DNA from: Mycobacterium sp. AZCC_0083 | GTDB lineage: Bacteria > Actinomycetota > Actinomycetes > Mycobacteriales > Mycobacteriaceae | Assembly (NCBI RefSeq): GCF_014202335.1 | Contig: NZ_JACHGP010000004.1 | Span: 381,354 to 445,353 of the forward strand | DNA length: 64,000 bases | Direction of reading: 5' to 3' | Program-made: the position numbers and the translations under genes | Notes under the pieces: generated by a model | What the model was told of the DNA's origin: nothing | Databases searched by the model: none | What the model saw: only the letters and a program-made list of their open reading frames with translations | In this document: piece by piece, positions 1 through 7,701 of the stretch | How positions within the stretch are numbered: the stretch's first letter is position 1 | Layout: each line of letters opens with the position of its first letter

Positions 1-864
1 GCGACGCGTCGCATTGCCGCGGCGGGCGGCCACGTCGTGATGGGCGTGCGCAGCGAGGACAAGGGCCATGCGGCCGCCGCCGAGATCCGTCAGGACGTGC
101 CAGGCGCGTCGCTCGAGGTCCGGCGCATCGACCTCGCCGACCTCGCCAGCGTGCACGCGTTCGTCGACGGGATCCTGTCGGACGGCCAGCAGCTCGACGT
201 GCTGATCAACAACGCGGGCGTGATGGCGGTGCCGAAACGGATGCTGACCGCTGACGGCTTCGAGCTCCAGTTCGGCAGCAACTTCCTCGGGCCGTTCGCC
301 TTGACGAATCTGCTTCTGCCGCATCTGCTCTCGTCGGCATCGCCGCGTGTGGTGACCATGGCGAGTGGCGCGGCCAACTTCGGCCGCATCAACTTCCGCG
401 ACCTGCAGTTCGCTGAGTCCTACAGCCCGGCAAGGGTCTACGCCCAGTCCAAGCTCGCCGACCTACTGCTGGGGCTGCACCTCGCGCGGGTCGCCGAGGA
501 TCGTGGCTGGAACCTGTTGAGCACCATTGCGCATCCTGGCTACACACGGACCAACCTGCAGAGTGCGGGGCCGAATCTGGGGCGCACCACCAAGCGGTTC
601 AACCCGCTTACCGACCTGCCGATACTGCCGTCGCAGGACGTGGTCACCGGAACCGAGCCGCTGTTGTTCGCCGCCACGGAACCGGGTGCCCGGCAGGGTG
701 CGTACTACGGGCCCCGTGGCTTCGGCGGGCTGGTTGGCGCGACCAAGAAGGTGGAGTTGCCGCGGTCCGCGCGTGGCGTCGACCTCGCGTCGTCCCTGTG
801 GGCGGTCGCGGAGGACCTGACCGGCACCACGCTGCCTATCGAGGTGGCTACACCTTCGCGATGA
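1..864 (+). CDS. Short-chain dehydrogenase/reductase, 5' end outside the window
   Basis: This is an NAD(P)-dependent short-chain dehydrogenase of the retinol/protochlorophyllide-reductase-like branch; the substrate is unknown. The frame is open from base 1, and its first residues (ATRRIAAAGGHVVMGVRS) match the segment just after the TGxxxGIG dinucleotide motif, so the start codon and about 20-25 residues lie upstream of the window. LINNAGVMA is the conserved NNAG motif, and the catalytic YxxxK (YAQSK) is encoded at 439-453. A Ser upstream of the Tyr (MASGA) fits the catalytic serine. The 3' end overlaps the convergent LLM oxidoreductase gene by 17 bp. The family call is firm; the specific role cannot be told. 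Confidence 0.85.
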   Translation, partial: ATRRIAAAGGHVVMGVRSEDKGHAAAAEIRQDVPGASLEVRRIDLADLASVHAFVDGILSDGQQLDVLINNAGVMAVPKRMLTADGFELQFGSNFLGPFALTNLLLPHLLSSASPRVVTMASGAANFGRINFRDLQFAESYSPARVYAQSKLADLLLGLHLARVAEDRGWNLLSTIAHPGYTRTNLQSAGPNLGRTTKRFNPLTDLPILPSQDVVTGTEPLLFAATEPGARQGAYYGPRGFGGLVGATKKVELPRSARGVDLASSLWAVAEDLTGTTLPIEVATPSR

Positions 865-1723
865 CGTTCTCCGCGAACCGCTCGAGCTTGCGGATCTTGC
901 TGTCCAGCGGCTGCGTGTCCGGCCCGACGATGTAGGGGATCCGGAAGCCGACCATGACGTCGGTGACGCCCTTGTCCTCGAGGCGCTTGACACCGTCCGG
1001 TGTGTACGCGTCGAGCGACATCACGTGGATCTCGAACGGGCCAGTCCGACCCTCTTCCTCTCGAAACTTCTTGAGTCGGTTGATGAGTCGGTCGAGCGCC
1101 TCGGGATCACCGAGATCACCGCCGCCGTGCATCCAGCCGTCGTTGCGCGCGGCACGCCGCAGCGCGACGTCGGCGTGCCCGCCGATCAGGATCGGCAGCG
1201 GTTTGGTCGGCGCCGGTGTCATCTTGATCTTGGGGATGTCGTAGAACTCGCCGTGGTACTCGAAGTAGTCGCCGGTGGTGAGGCCCCGGATGATGTCGAT
1301 GCACTCGTCCATTCGCTTGCCCCGCTTGGCGAATGGGACGCCCATGAGCGCGTAGTCCTCGGGCCAGGGACTGGTGCCGACGCCGAGCCCGAGCCGGTTG
1401 TCGAACAGCGCAGCCAGCGAGCCGGCCTGCTTGGCCACCAGCGCGGGCGGCCGGATCGGCAGCTTGAGCACGAAGATGTTGAAGTGCAGCCGCGTCGTCA
1501 CCGCGGAGAGCGCCCCGATCAGCGCGAACGTCTCGATCATCGCCTTGCCGTCCAGGAACTCGCGATTGCCGTCGTCGGTGTACGGGTACTTCGCGTCCGA
1601 CTCGAACGGGTACGCGATGCTGTCGGCGATGGTCATCGCGTGATAGCCCGCGGCGTCCGCCGCCTTGGCCAAAGGGATGTAGTACGCCGGGTCGGTCATT
1701 GACTCCGCATAGGTGAACCGCAT
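848..1723 (-). CDS. LLM-class F420-dependent oxidoreductase
   Basis: This 291-residue protein belongs to the luciferase-like monooxygenase superfamily, in the mycobacterial branch that usually uses coenzyme F420 (known for the family, not shown here). Typical segments are the N-terminal MRFTYAESM strand, KQAGSLAALFDNRLGLGVG (beta strand plus the LGVG loop), and PILIGGHADVALRRAARNDGW. I chose ATG 1723 because it places the first beta strand at the N-terminus; a longer frame upstream would read through the operator at 1735-1748. The gene diverges from an MFS carrier, and the shared KstR-type operator suggests control by steroid or cholesterol status. The C-terminus overlaps the upstream SDR gene convergently. 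Confidence 0.88.
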   Translation of the reverse strand: MRFTYAESMTDPAYYIPLAKAADAAGYHAMTIADSIAYPFESDAKYPYTDDGNREFLDGKAMIETFALIGALSAVTTRLHFNIFVLKLPIRPPALVAKQAGSLAALFDNRLGLGVGTSPWPEDYALMGVPFAKRGKRMDECIDIIRGLTTGDYFEYHGEFYDIPKIKMTPAPTKPLPILIGGHADVALRRAARNDGWMHGGGDLGDPEALDRLINRLKKFREEEGRTGPFEIHVMSLDAYTPDGVKRLEDKGVTDVMVGFRIPYIVGPDTQPLDSKIRKLERFAENVIAKV

Positions 1724-1734
1724 GAACTCGATAC

Positions 1735-1748
1735 TAGAACACGTTCTA
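1735..1748. promoter_or_regulatory. KstR-type operator, TAGAACACGTTCTA
   Basis: The 14-mer TAGAACACGTTCTA has 6-bp inverted arms around a 2-bp centre. It matches the established KstR consensus TnnAACnnGTTnnA at every fixed base. It lies 12 bp upstream of the LLM ATG and 25 bp upstream of the MFS start, so one dimer site could repress both divergent genes. KstR itself is not in the window, so the link to the cholesterol regulon is inferred. Confidence 0.75.
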
Positions 1749-1772
1749 ATTCTGCGATGTCGAGCCTGCGGC

Positions 1773-2978
1773 ATGATGGATCAGGTGCGCGCGCCTTGGC
1801 TGACCCGGAACGTGCGCGTGCTCTCGGCAGTGTCGTTCCTGCAGGACACCGCCAGTGAGCTGCTCTATCCGCTTCTGCCGATCTACCTGACGGCCGTGCT
1901 CGGTGCGCCGCCCGCCGTGGTGGGCGCCATCGAGGGCGCGGCCGAGGGCGCGGCGTCACTGACCAAGCTGGCCTCAGGTCCGCTCGGGGATCGCTTCGCC
2001 CGCCGCCCGCTCATCGCCACCGGCTACGGTATGGCCGCCCTTGGCAAGGTCATGGTGGCGGCGTTCGCCGCCTGGCCGGGCGTGCTCGCCGGACGGATGG
2101 TGGACCGCCTCGGCAAGGGGTTGCGCGGCGCGCCCCGCGACGCCTTGCTCGTCTCCGACGTTGACCCCGCAGCCCGCGGCCGCGTGTTCGGATTCCATCG
2201 GGCGATGGACACCTTCGGCGCGGTGGTGGGTCCACTTATCGGCCTGGCCGGCTACGAATTGCTCGATCACCAGATCGCGCCGCTGCTGTGGGTCGCGGTG
2301 ATCCCGGCGGTGCTCAGCGTCGCGCTGGTGTTCCTGGCCAGGGAGCCGCGTCGCGTCGTGGCCGCGGTCAGGGTCGGGATGTTCTCCCGGGTCCGCGACC
2401 TGCCGGGTGGGTACTGGCGGGTGACGATGCTGCTGGTGGCATTCGCCGTGGTCAACTTCCCCGACGCGCTTCTGCTGTTGCGGCTCAACGAGATCGGCTT
2501 CTCGGTCCCCGAGGTGATCCTGGCCTACGTCGGCTACAACGCCGTGTACGCGTTGTCGAGCTACCCGGCAGGCCTGCTCGCCGATCGGATACCGCGCCCC
2601 GCGGTCTTCGGCATCGGGCTGGTGTTCTTCGCGATCGGGTACGGCGGACTCGGGCTGACCGACGATCCGCTCGCGGCGTGGCTGCTGATCGGGGCGTACG
2701 GCTTGTTCACCGGCTGCACCGACGGCGTCGGCAAGGCGTGGATCTCGTCGCTGGTGGGGTCCGACGTGCAGTCCAGCGCACAAGGCGTCTTCCAGGGCGC
2801 GACAGGGTTCGCGGTACTTGCGGCAGGCCTGTGGGCCGGGTTCGCCTGGGGTGAAGACGGCACGCTTCCGTTGCTCGTCTCCGGTGCCGTGGGGGCCGTG
2901 TTCGCGGTCGTGCTGTTGGCGGTGGGCTTCCGCGATCGTCAGGCGAAGGGTGGGCTGCCCACGCCGCTCACCCCGTAG
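1773..2978 (+). CDS. MFS transporter, 12 TM
   Basis: This is a major facilitator superfamily carrier of about 401 residues in the cytoplasmic membrane. It shows alternating hydrophobic stretches typical of 12 helices. The loop 2-3 signature appears as GPLGDRFARRPLI, and a DRLGKGLRGAPRDALL segment follows, as in drug/solute:proton antiporters. The ATG at 1773 (or 1776) is preferred because the longer frame from 1713 would have to start inside the divergent gene and read through the KstR-type operator. The 3' end overlaps the convergent diiron oxygenase gene by 40 bp. The substrate is unknown; the shared operator suggests a steroid-related or lipid-derived compound, which is inference. Confidence 0.83.
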   Translation: MMDQVRAPWLTRNVRVLSAVSFLQDTASELLYPLLPIYLTAVLGAPPAVVGAIEGAAEGAASLTKLASGPLGDRFARRPLIATGYGMAALGKVMVAAFAAWPGVLAGRMVDRLGKGLRGAPRDALLVSDVDPAARGRVFGFHRAMDTFGAVVGPLIGLAGYELLDHQIAPLLWVAVIPAVLSVALVFLAREPRRVVAAVRVGMFSRVRDLPGGYWRVTMLLVAFAVVNFPDALLLLRLNEIGFSVPEVILAYVGYNAVYALSSYPAGLLADRIPRPAVFGIGLVFFAIGYGGLGLTDDPLAAWLLIGAYGLFTGCTDGVGKAWISSLVGSDVQSSAQGVFQGATGFAVLAAGLWAGFAWGEDGTLPLLVSGAVGAVFAVVLLAVGFRDRQAKGGLPTPLTP

Positions 2979-4162
2979 ATGCCCTGCGGCGTGCGTTCGG
3001 TGATGCGGGCCTGCACCGTCCGCCCGCCCACGGTGAGCGACACCTTGGGCTGCTTGAGCACGTCGTCGGGCAGGGCATCGAAAGCCGTTCCCTGCCAGTG
3101 GTACAGGCCGTCGATCGGATCGAGATGCCCGATCAGCCGGACCCGTGTGGAGTAGTCGGTCTCGCCGATGCGGAGCACCGCAGGACCGTCATACACCTCG
3201 TCGTCATCTTCAAGTGCTCCGTCAGCATCCGTGTCAGCCACGTCCGCGACCGGGCCGGCCATGAAGTGGGTGCGCTTCCACATCCGCCGCGCAATGGGAC
3301 CCATCAGCCCGATCTCGTCCAGGAATGCGGCCAGCGGCGCGAACCCCATGACCTGTACGTCGTGTCGGTGCGGGCTGCGGCGTGCCATGCGACGCGCGGC
3401 TCGGGCGGGGAGGCCGGCGCGGCGGTATTGCACCTTGGCGGTGAACAGGTACCGGAAGAACAGGCCGCCGACGCCGTTGAGGTTGGCCACCCAGAAGCGG
3501 CTGATCCACGGCATTTCCGGAACGCGCCTGCGTAGCCCGTCCCGCGCGAACTGGATGTGCCGGGCCTCTTCGGTGACGTGAATTCGCATGAGCCGCTGCA
3601 CCATCGGCTGCAGTGCGGGATCGTCCATCATCTGGCGCTGCAACGAGTCGAAGATCTCCTCGCCGATCAGCGCGGCCACCCACAGCAACGAACCCTTGAA
3701 CGTGAGGGGCAGTGCGTTGATGATCATGCGCTGGTACAGCCGGGGTCGCACCGGCTTGGCGCCGACCAGTTCGATGGCCCTGCCGAACATCACCATGTGT
3801 CTGGTCTCGTCGCCCAGTTCGGTCAGCGCATAGTGCGTCGCCCGGTCGGTGGGGTCCTTGTGCATCATGTCGCGCAACAACGCCTGGTTGAGGATGTTCT
3901 CGAACCAGATGCCCGCCGACAGCGTGTTGACCAGTTCCTGCCGGGACAGCTCGATCTGCTGCTCGCGGGTCATGCCGTCCCACAACGGCGTTCCGTACAG
4001 CGACACCACCTTGGGTGGCAGGAAGAACTTGTCGGGATCCAGCGGCGCGTCCCAGTCGATGTCGACGATGGGCTCGTAGGACTTCTTGACCGACCCCTTC
4101 AGCAAACGCTCTGAGAACTCTTCGCGCGTAGAAGAGTTGGCTGGCTTCACCGAGGCTGTCAT
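2939..4162 (-). CDS. AurF-like diiron oxygenase with C-terminal DUF4873-like domain
   Basis: The N-terminal two thirds resemble the AurF (p-aminobenzoate N-oxygenase) ferritin-like diiron fold. Two ExxH metal-binding motifs are visible, DETRH in helix LTELGDETRHMVMFGRA and EEARH in RIHVTEEARHIQFARDG, both preceded by further helical carboxylates. After an Arg-rich linker and an acidic stretch (DADGALEDDDEVYDG) there is an all-beta tail (about the last 90 residues, starting YDGPAVLRIGETDYSTRVRL) that resembles DUF4873. The start is ATG 4162 because AAGGGA lies 8 nt upstream; a longer upstream frame lacks a site. Expected product is about 407 residues. Substrate unknown: hydroxylation of an acyl or aromatic substrate is a guess from the family. 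Confidence 0.82.
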   Translation of the reverse strand: MTASVKPANSSTREEFSERLLKGSVKKSYEPIVDIDWDAPLDPDKFFLPPKVVSLYGTPLWDGMTREQQIELSRQELVNTLSAGIWFENILNQALLRDMMHKDPTDRATHYALTELGDETRHMVMFGRAIELVGAKPVRPRLYQRMIINALPLTFKGSLLWVAALIGEEIFDSLQRQMMDDPALQPMVQRLMRIHVTEEARHIQFARDGLRRRVPEMPWISRFWVANLNGVGGLFFRYLFTAKVQYRRAGLPARAARRMARRSPHRHDVQVMGFAPLAAFLDEIGLMGPIARRMWKRTHFMAGPVADVADTDADGALEDDDEVYDGPAVLRIGETDYSTRVRLIGHLDPIDGLYHWQGTAFDALPDDVLKQPKVSLTVGGRTVQARITERTPQGIYGVSGVGSPPFA

Positions 4163-4283
4163 CGTTGACGTCCCTTCGCTGACGTTATGCTCTAAAACGT
4201 AATTATGCCCCGCACGAGTTGTCAATACCCCGGGTATCGGGTACCTGCGGTTCGTGGGCGTTTCCGCAGGAAGAAAGGGTGAC

Positions 4284-5033
4284 GTGACGCGGCGGATCCA
4301 TGTCATCGGAATCGGCGCAGGCGACCCGGACTACGTGACGGCCCAGGCGATCGTGGCGCTGAACGACACCCAGGTGTTCTTCGTCATGGACAAAGGCGAA
4401 TCGAAGGACGACCTGGTGGCGCTCAGGCGCGAGGTTTGCGACCGGTTCATCGGCGAACCCGACTACCGGTTCGTCGAACTGCCCGATCCGCCCCGCGCCA
4501 GGGTCGCGGCCGATGATCCGGCGTATCTGCAGACCGTCGCCGACTGGCACGCCGCCCGCGCCGACGTGTGGGCGCGGGCCCTGACCGACGAGCTGCCCGA
4601 CGACGGCGTCGGCGCGTTCCTGGCGTGGGGCGACCCGTCGCTGTACGACAGCACGCTGCGCATCCTCGATCTGGTTGCGCGTCGCATCGACCTCGCGTTC
4701 GACGTCATCCCTGGCATCACCGCGATCCAGGCGCTCACCGCGCGACACCGGATCCCGCTCAACGAGGTCGGCGAACCCGTGCTCATCACCACCGGCCGAC
4801 GGCTGCGCGCCGAGGGCCTGTCCAGTGCTGCGGTGGTGATGCTCGACGGTGACTGCGCGTTTCTCGGGTGCCCACCGGAGACGAAGATCTGGTGGGGCGC
4901 CTACCTCGGCACGCCCAACGAGGTACTGGTCGCCGGGACGGTCGGGGAGGTGGGCGAGAGCATCGCCGCGGTCCGAGCCGAAGCCCGCGAGCGTCACGGC
5001 TGGATCATGGACACCTACTTGTTGCGGCCGTGA
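4284..5033 (+). CDS. cobF: CobF, precorrin-6A synthase (deacetylating)
   Basis: CobF methylates precorrin-5 at C1 with S-adenosylmethionine and removes the acetyl group to give precorrin-6A in aerobic cobalamin synthesis. The protein (249 residues) has the tetrapyrrole-methylase fold: N-terminal IHVIGIGAGDPDYVTAQA, the GxGDP-like loop LAWGDPSLYD, and the SAM-binding VIPGITAIQALTARHRIPL. CobF-specific features are the long KGESKDDLVALRREVCDRF segment and the C-terminal HGWIMDTYLL. GTG 4284 is chosen because AAGAAAGGG lies 4-12 nt upstream and the protein then begins at the first beta strand. It stands alone, apart from other cob genes, divergent from the diiron oxygenase and overlapping the TetR gene 3' end by 19 bp. 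Confidence 0.92.
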   Translation: MTRRIHVIGIGAGDPDYVTAQAIVALNDTQVFFVMDKGESKDDLVALRREVCDRFIGEPDYRFVELPDPPRARVAADDPAYLQTVADWHAARADVWARALTDELPDDGVGAFLAWGDPSLYDSTLRILDLVARRIDLAFDVIPGITAIQALTARHRIPLNEVGEPVLITTGRRLRAEGLSSAAVVMLDGDCAFLGCPPETKIWWGAYLGTPNEVLVAGTVGEVGESIAAVRAEARERHGWIMDTYLLRP

Positions 5034-5689
5034 CCCTTGGCGCCGGGCGTGAACTTGCCGACGTTGATGATCGCCTCCACGGCGTCGAGCGGCGGCGCGG
5101 GGACTTCGAGTGCCGGACGGTCGGTCGCGCGTAGCCCGTCGAGCATCAGGTGCAGGTAGCGCTTCCACAGTTGCGGCCCGATGCGGCGGGTCATCTCGTA
5201 GGCGGGTCCCATCATGACCAGAAGGGCGGCGACGTCCTGAGGCGTCGCGTCGGCGCGGACGACGCCGGCCCTGGCCGCCCGCTCGAACAACTCGGTGACC
5301 GCGGCGATGATGTCCGGCCAGATCCGGGCCTGCCCTTCGGCGTCGCCCTGTCCGGTCAGTGTTTCGTAGAGGCCGCGGTCCGCGGCCTGTCGCTCGGCGG
5401 TGTGCTCGAAGAAGTCGACGAGGGCCTCCCACGGGTCCTCGATCGTCAACGCCCGTCGTGCATCGGCGACGATCGCCTCGGTGGCCTCGGTCAGCACCTC
5501 CGCGGCGAGCGCCTGCTTGTTCGCGAAGTGCCGGTACGCCGTGCCGACGCCGACACCCGCGTGCCGGGCGACGTCGTCCAGCGTGGCCCCGAAACCGCGT
5601 TCGGCGAACACTTTTCGGGCCGATTCGACCAGCAGTGCGCGGTTGCGCACGGAGTCACTCCTGATGGGACGCTCGCGCTTGGTGGCCAC
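5015..5689 (-). CDS. TetR/AcrR family regulator
   Basis: This is a 224-residue transcriptional repressor of the TetR family. The N-terminal helix-turn-helix is clear: ALLVESARKVFAERGFGATLDDVARHAGVGVGTAYRHFANKQAL is split over residues about 18-62, with the typical VGVGTAYRHF recognition helix. The rest is the helical ligand-binding and dimer domain. GTG 5689 starts the gene 2 bp after the stop of the upstream reductase, so both form one operon. It probably autoregulates the pair through the CGGAG-N7-CTCCG sites at 6709-6764 (inference). The ligand is unknown. Confidence 0.87.
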   Translation of the reverse strand: MATKRERPIRSDSVRNRALLVESARKVFAERGFGATLDDVARHAGVGVGTAYRHFANKQALAAEVLTEATEAIVADARRALTIEDPWEALVDFFEHTAERQAADRGLYETLTGQGDAEGQARIWPDIIAAVTELFERAARAGVVRADATPQDVAALLVMMGPAYEMTRRIGPQLWKRYLHLMLDGLRATDRPALEVPAPPLDAVEAIINVGKFTPGAKGHGRNK

Positions 5690-5691
5690 CG

Positions 5692-6693
5692 TCAGACCAC
5701 GCCGTGAGCGATGAGGCTGTTGGCGCAGTCGATTACGGTCGGCGCGGCGGGGCGGGGCCTCCAGTCCAGGAGGCGGGCGGCCTTCTCGGTGGTGTGGCGG
5801 TTGCGTCGGCCGAGCGACACGCTGATATCGCGCAGCGACTTGTCGAACACCGACGTCAAGCGCACCACCCAGTCCGGCAGCTGCCGCGTCGACACCTTCG
5901 CGCCCGCGGGGCCGAGCCCGTCGCGCAGCGTCCTGGCCATCTCCCTCATCCAGGTGAATTCGCCAGTGGCAAGGAACCTTTGACCAGCCGCTTCGGGAGC
6001 GGTCATCGCGCGGATGTGGATGTCGACGAGGTCACGCACGTCCACGATCTCCAGTCCGATGCGCGGGCTGCCTGGCATGGACCCCTTCAGCATGCGCTCG
6101 ATGATCTGCACCGAGCCGATCGAATCGGTCGACAGGATCGGTCCCAACACCGCGCCAGGCAGGACCGTCGCCAGCGTCATCGGGCCGTCGTACGATGCCA
6201 TGAAGTCCCAAGCCGCCTTCTCTGCAACGGTTTTGGAGCGACGGTAGGGGATGATCGCCGGATCCTCTGGGTCCGTCCACAAGGTCTCGTCGGTGACGCC
6301 CACTTCGGTGTACGACGAGGGGCTGGCTGCGTTGGCTGCGGAGGTCATCACCACGCGCTTCACCCCGGCATTTGTGGCGGCGCTCAGTACGTTGCGCACC
6401 CCTTCGCGAGCCGGGGTGAGCATGTCGTCGCCCGACAGTGGCGATGCGACGTGGAGCACGTAGTCCACTCCGTCGAGTGCGGCGTCCCAGCCGGCGGGGG
6501 AGGTCAGGTCGGCGACGGCGAAGCTCAAGCGGTCCTCGGCTTCGACGACGCTGGCCACTGCGCTGCGCACGACGGCTTCCCGTGCGGTGTCCCGGACGGT
6601 GGTTCGTACGCGGTAACCCCGCGAGAGCAGGTCGGTGATGCACCATCCGGCGATGTAGCCGGTGCCACCGGTCACCAGAACGGTCTCGGTCAT
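5692..6693 (-). CDS. Extended SDR, dihydroflavonol-4-reductase-like NAD(P) oxidoreductase
   Basis: This 333-residue protein is an extended short-chain dehydrogenase. The N-terminal nucleotide-binding motif is VLVTGGTGYIAGW (TGxxGxxG), followed by RTTVRD, which favours NADPH. VDYVLHVASPLSG and VVMTSAANAASPSS correspond to the conserved strands 4-5, and YRRSK is the catalytic YxxxK. The family reduces carbonyls of flavonol-like, cinnamoyl or steroid substrates; the actual substrate is unknown. It is the first gene of a two-gene operon with the TetR regulator, and two operator-like dyads sit just upstream of ATG 6693. Confidence 0.87.
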   Translation of the reverse strand: MTETVLVTGGTGYIAGWCITDLLSRGYRVRTTVRDTAREAVVRSAVASVVEAEDRLSFAVADLTSPAGWDAALDGVDYVLHVASPLSGDDMLTPAREGVRNVLSAATNAGVKRVVMTSAANAASPSSYTEVGVTDETLWTDPEDPAIIPYRRSKTVAEKAAWDFMASYDGPMTLATVLPGAVLGPILSTDSIGSVQIIERMLKGSMPGSPRIGLEIVDVRDLVDIHIRAMTAPEAAGQRFLATGEFTWMREMARTLRDGLGPAGAKVSTRQLPDWVVRLTSVFDKSLRDISVSLGRRNRHTTEKAARLLDWRPRPAAPTVIDCANSLIAHGVV

Positions 6694-6708
6694 GTCGACT
6701 CCTCGTAA

Positions 6709-6764
6709 CGGAGCTAGGTCCTCCGATTTCTCACGTTAGCAGACAAACGGAGTTGGCATCTCCG
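6709..6764. promoter_or_regulatory. Two CGGAG-N7-CTCCG dyads upstream of the reductase-tetR operon
   Basis: Two 17-bp dyads with identical arms, CGGAG-CTAGGTC-CTCCG (6709-6725) and CGGAG-TTGGCAT-CTCCG (6748-6764), are centred 39 bp apart. They lie directly upstream of ATG 6693 and upstream of the divergent holin-like gene. Paired dyads next to a TetR gene are typical autoregulatory operators. Binding by the TetR at 5015-5689 is inferred. Confidence 0.6.
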
Positions 6765-6797
6765 CTTATTCATGTCGACCATGGCAGGATCACCCGC

Positions 6798-7199
6798 ATG
6801 GGGCAATTTCTCCTTCGGGCCGGAATGACCGGGTTCGCGCTGTGGGTCGTCACGCTCGTCGTCTCGGGCATCGAGTTCGTCGGCGGCGACTCGACCCTGC
6901 AGCGGGTCGGGATCATCCTCGTGGTCGCCGTCATCTTCGGGCTGGTCAACGCGGTCATCAAGCCCATCGTGCAGTTCATCTCGATACCGCTCTACATCCT
7001 CACCCTCGGCCTGATCCACATCGTCATCAACGCGTTGATGTTGTGGATCACGTCCTGGATCACCGAGACCACCACCCACTGGGGCCTGTACATCGACGAC
7101 TTCTGGTGGACCGCGATCTGGGCCGCGATCGTGCTGTCGATCGTCAGCTGGGTGCTTTCGCTGCTGGTACCCGACGTCAAGCGCACCGCCGACAGGTAG
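6798..7199 (+). CDS. Phage-holin-family (superfamily IV) 4-TM membrane protein
   Basis: This is a 133-residue membrane protein of the PF04020-type mycobacterial holin-like family. Four hydrophobic helices are visible, starting GMTGFALWVVTLVVSGIEF, then VGIILVVAVIFGLVNAVI, IPLYILTLGLIHIVINALML, and AIVLSIVSWVLSLLV. KPIVQFISIPLYILTLGL is the conserved core of the family. ATG 6798 is supported by AGGAT 7 nt upstream. Despite the name, members are chromosomal housekeeping-like proteins of unknown function, and nothing here indicates a prophage. Confidence 0.82.
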   Translation: MGQFLLRAGMTGFALWVVTLVVSGIEFVGGDSTLQRVGIILVVAVIFGLVNAVIKPIVQFISIPLYILTLGLIHIVINALMLWITSWITETTTHWGLYIDDFWWTAIWAAIVLSIVSWVLSLLVPDVKRTADR

Positions 7200-7295
7200 C
7201 CCCCAATGCGGCCGTTCCCCCATCGGGGGTCCCCCAACCGGTCGTCGGGAACGTAGGCGCCTGCCCCGCTGTCGTCGCGCCGGAACCCGGCGACG

Positions 7296-7697
7296 ATGGC
7301 TTTCATGTCCTCGTCCATTGCTCCGCCGAAGGCGGTTCCGCTGCCCATCTCGGCAGCGACGGCGCGCCGCCGCTGCGGTGCCGGAGCTCTGCTCGTGGAC
7401 ATCCGCCCGCAGGTCGCCCGCCACCAGGGCAGCATCCCCGACGCGGTCGTCATCGAGTCCGGCGCCATCGTGGAGCAGTTCAATCCGCAGTCACCGCAAC
7501 GGATCTCCTGGCTTGATTGCGACTGCGAGATCGTCGTCTGCAGCGTCTCGTCGCACCGCGCCATCCCCGCCGCCCAGCAATTGACTCGCCTCGGCTATCG
7601 CCACGTCTACTACCTCGCAGGCGGATTCGCCGCCTGGCAGGACCGGCACGGCAACCGCGAGAACGTAGACACCCGGGCGCGGCGATCGGCACACTAG
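7296..7697 (+). CDS. Rhodanese-like domain protein
   Basis: This is a single rhodanese-like domain of about 130 residues. GALLVDIRPQVARHQGSIPDAVVI is the family's N-terminal core, WLDCDCEIVVCSVSSHRAIPAA carries the active-site-loop cysteine followed by Arg, and LGYRHVYYLAGGFAAWQ is the classic C-terminal motif. The loop CSVSSHR is one residue longer than the CxxGxR form, so sulfurtransferase activity is plausible but not certain. The start could be ATG 7296 or ATG 7305; no strong ribosome-binding site decides. The stop is 4 bp before the Fpg/Nei gene, so the two are probably co-transcribed. Confidence 0.78.
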   Translation: MAFMSSSIAPPKAVPLPISAATARRRCGAGALLVDIRPQVARHQGSIPDAVVIESGAIVEQFNPQSPQRISWLDCDCEIVVCSVSSHRAIPAAQQLTRLGYRHVYYLAGGFAAWQDRHGNRENVDTRARRSAH

Positions 7698-7701
7698 GGG
7701 A

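Noticed and set aside
6798..7199. Prophage, suggested by a holin-family protein
   Set aside because: The family is chromosomal in mycobacteria and no other phage gene, integrase or attachment site is nearby.
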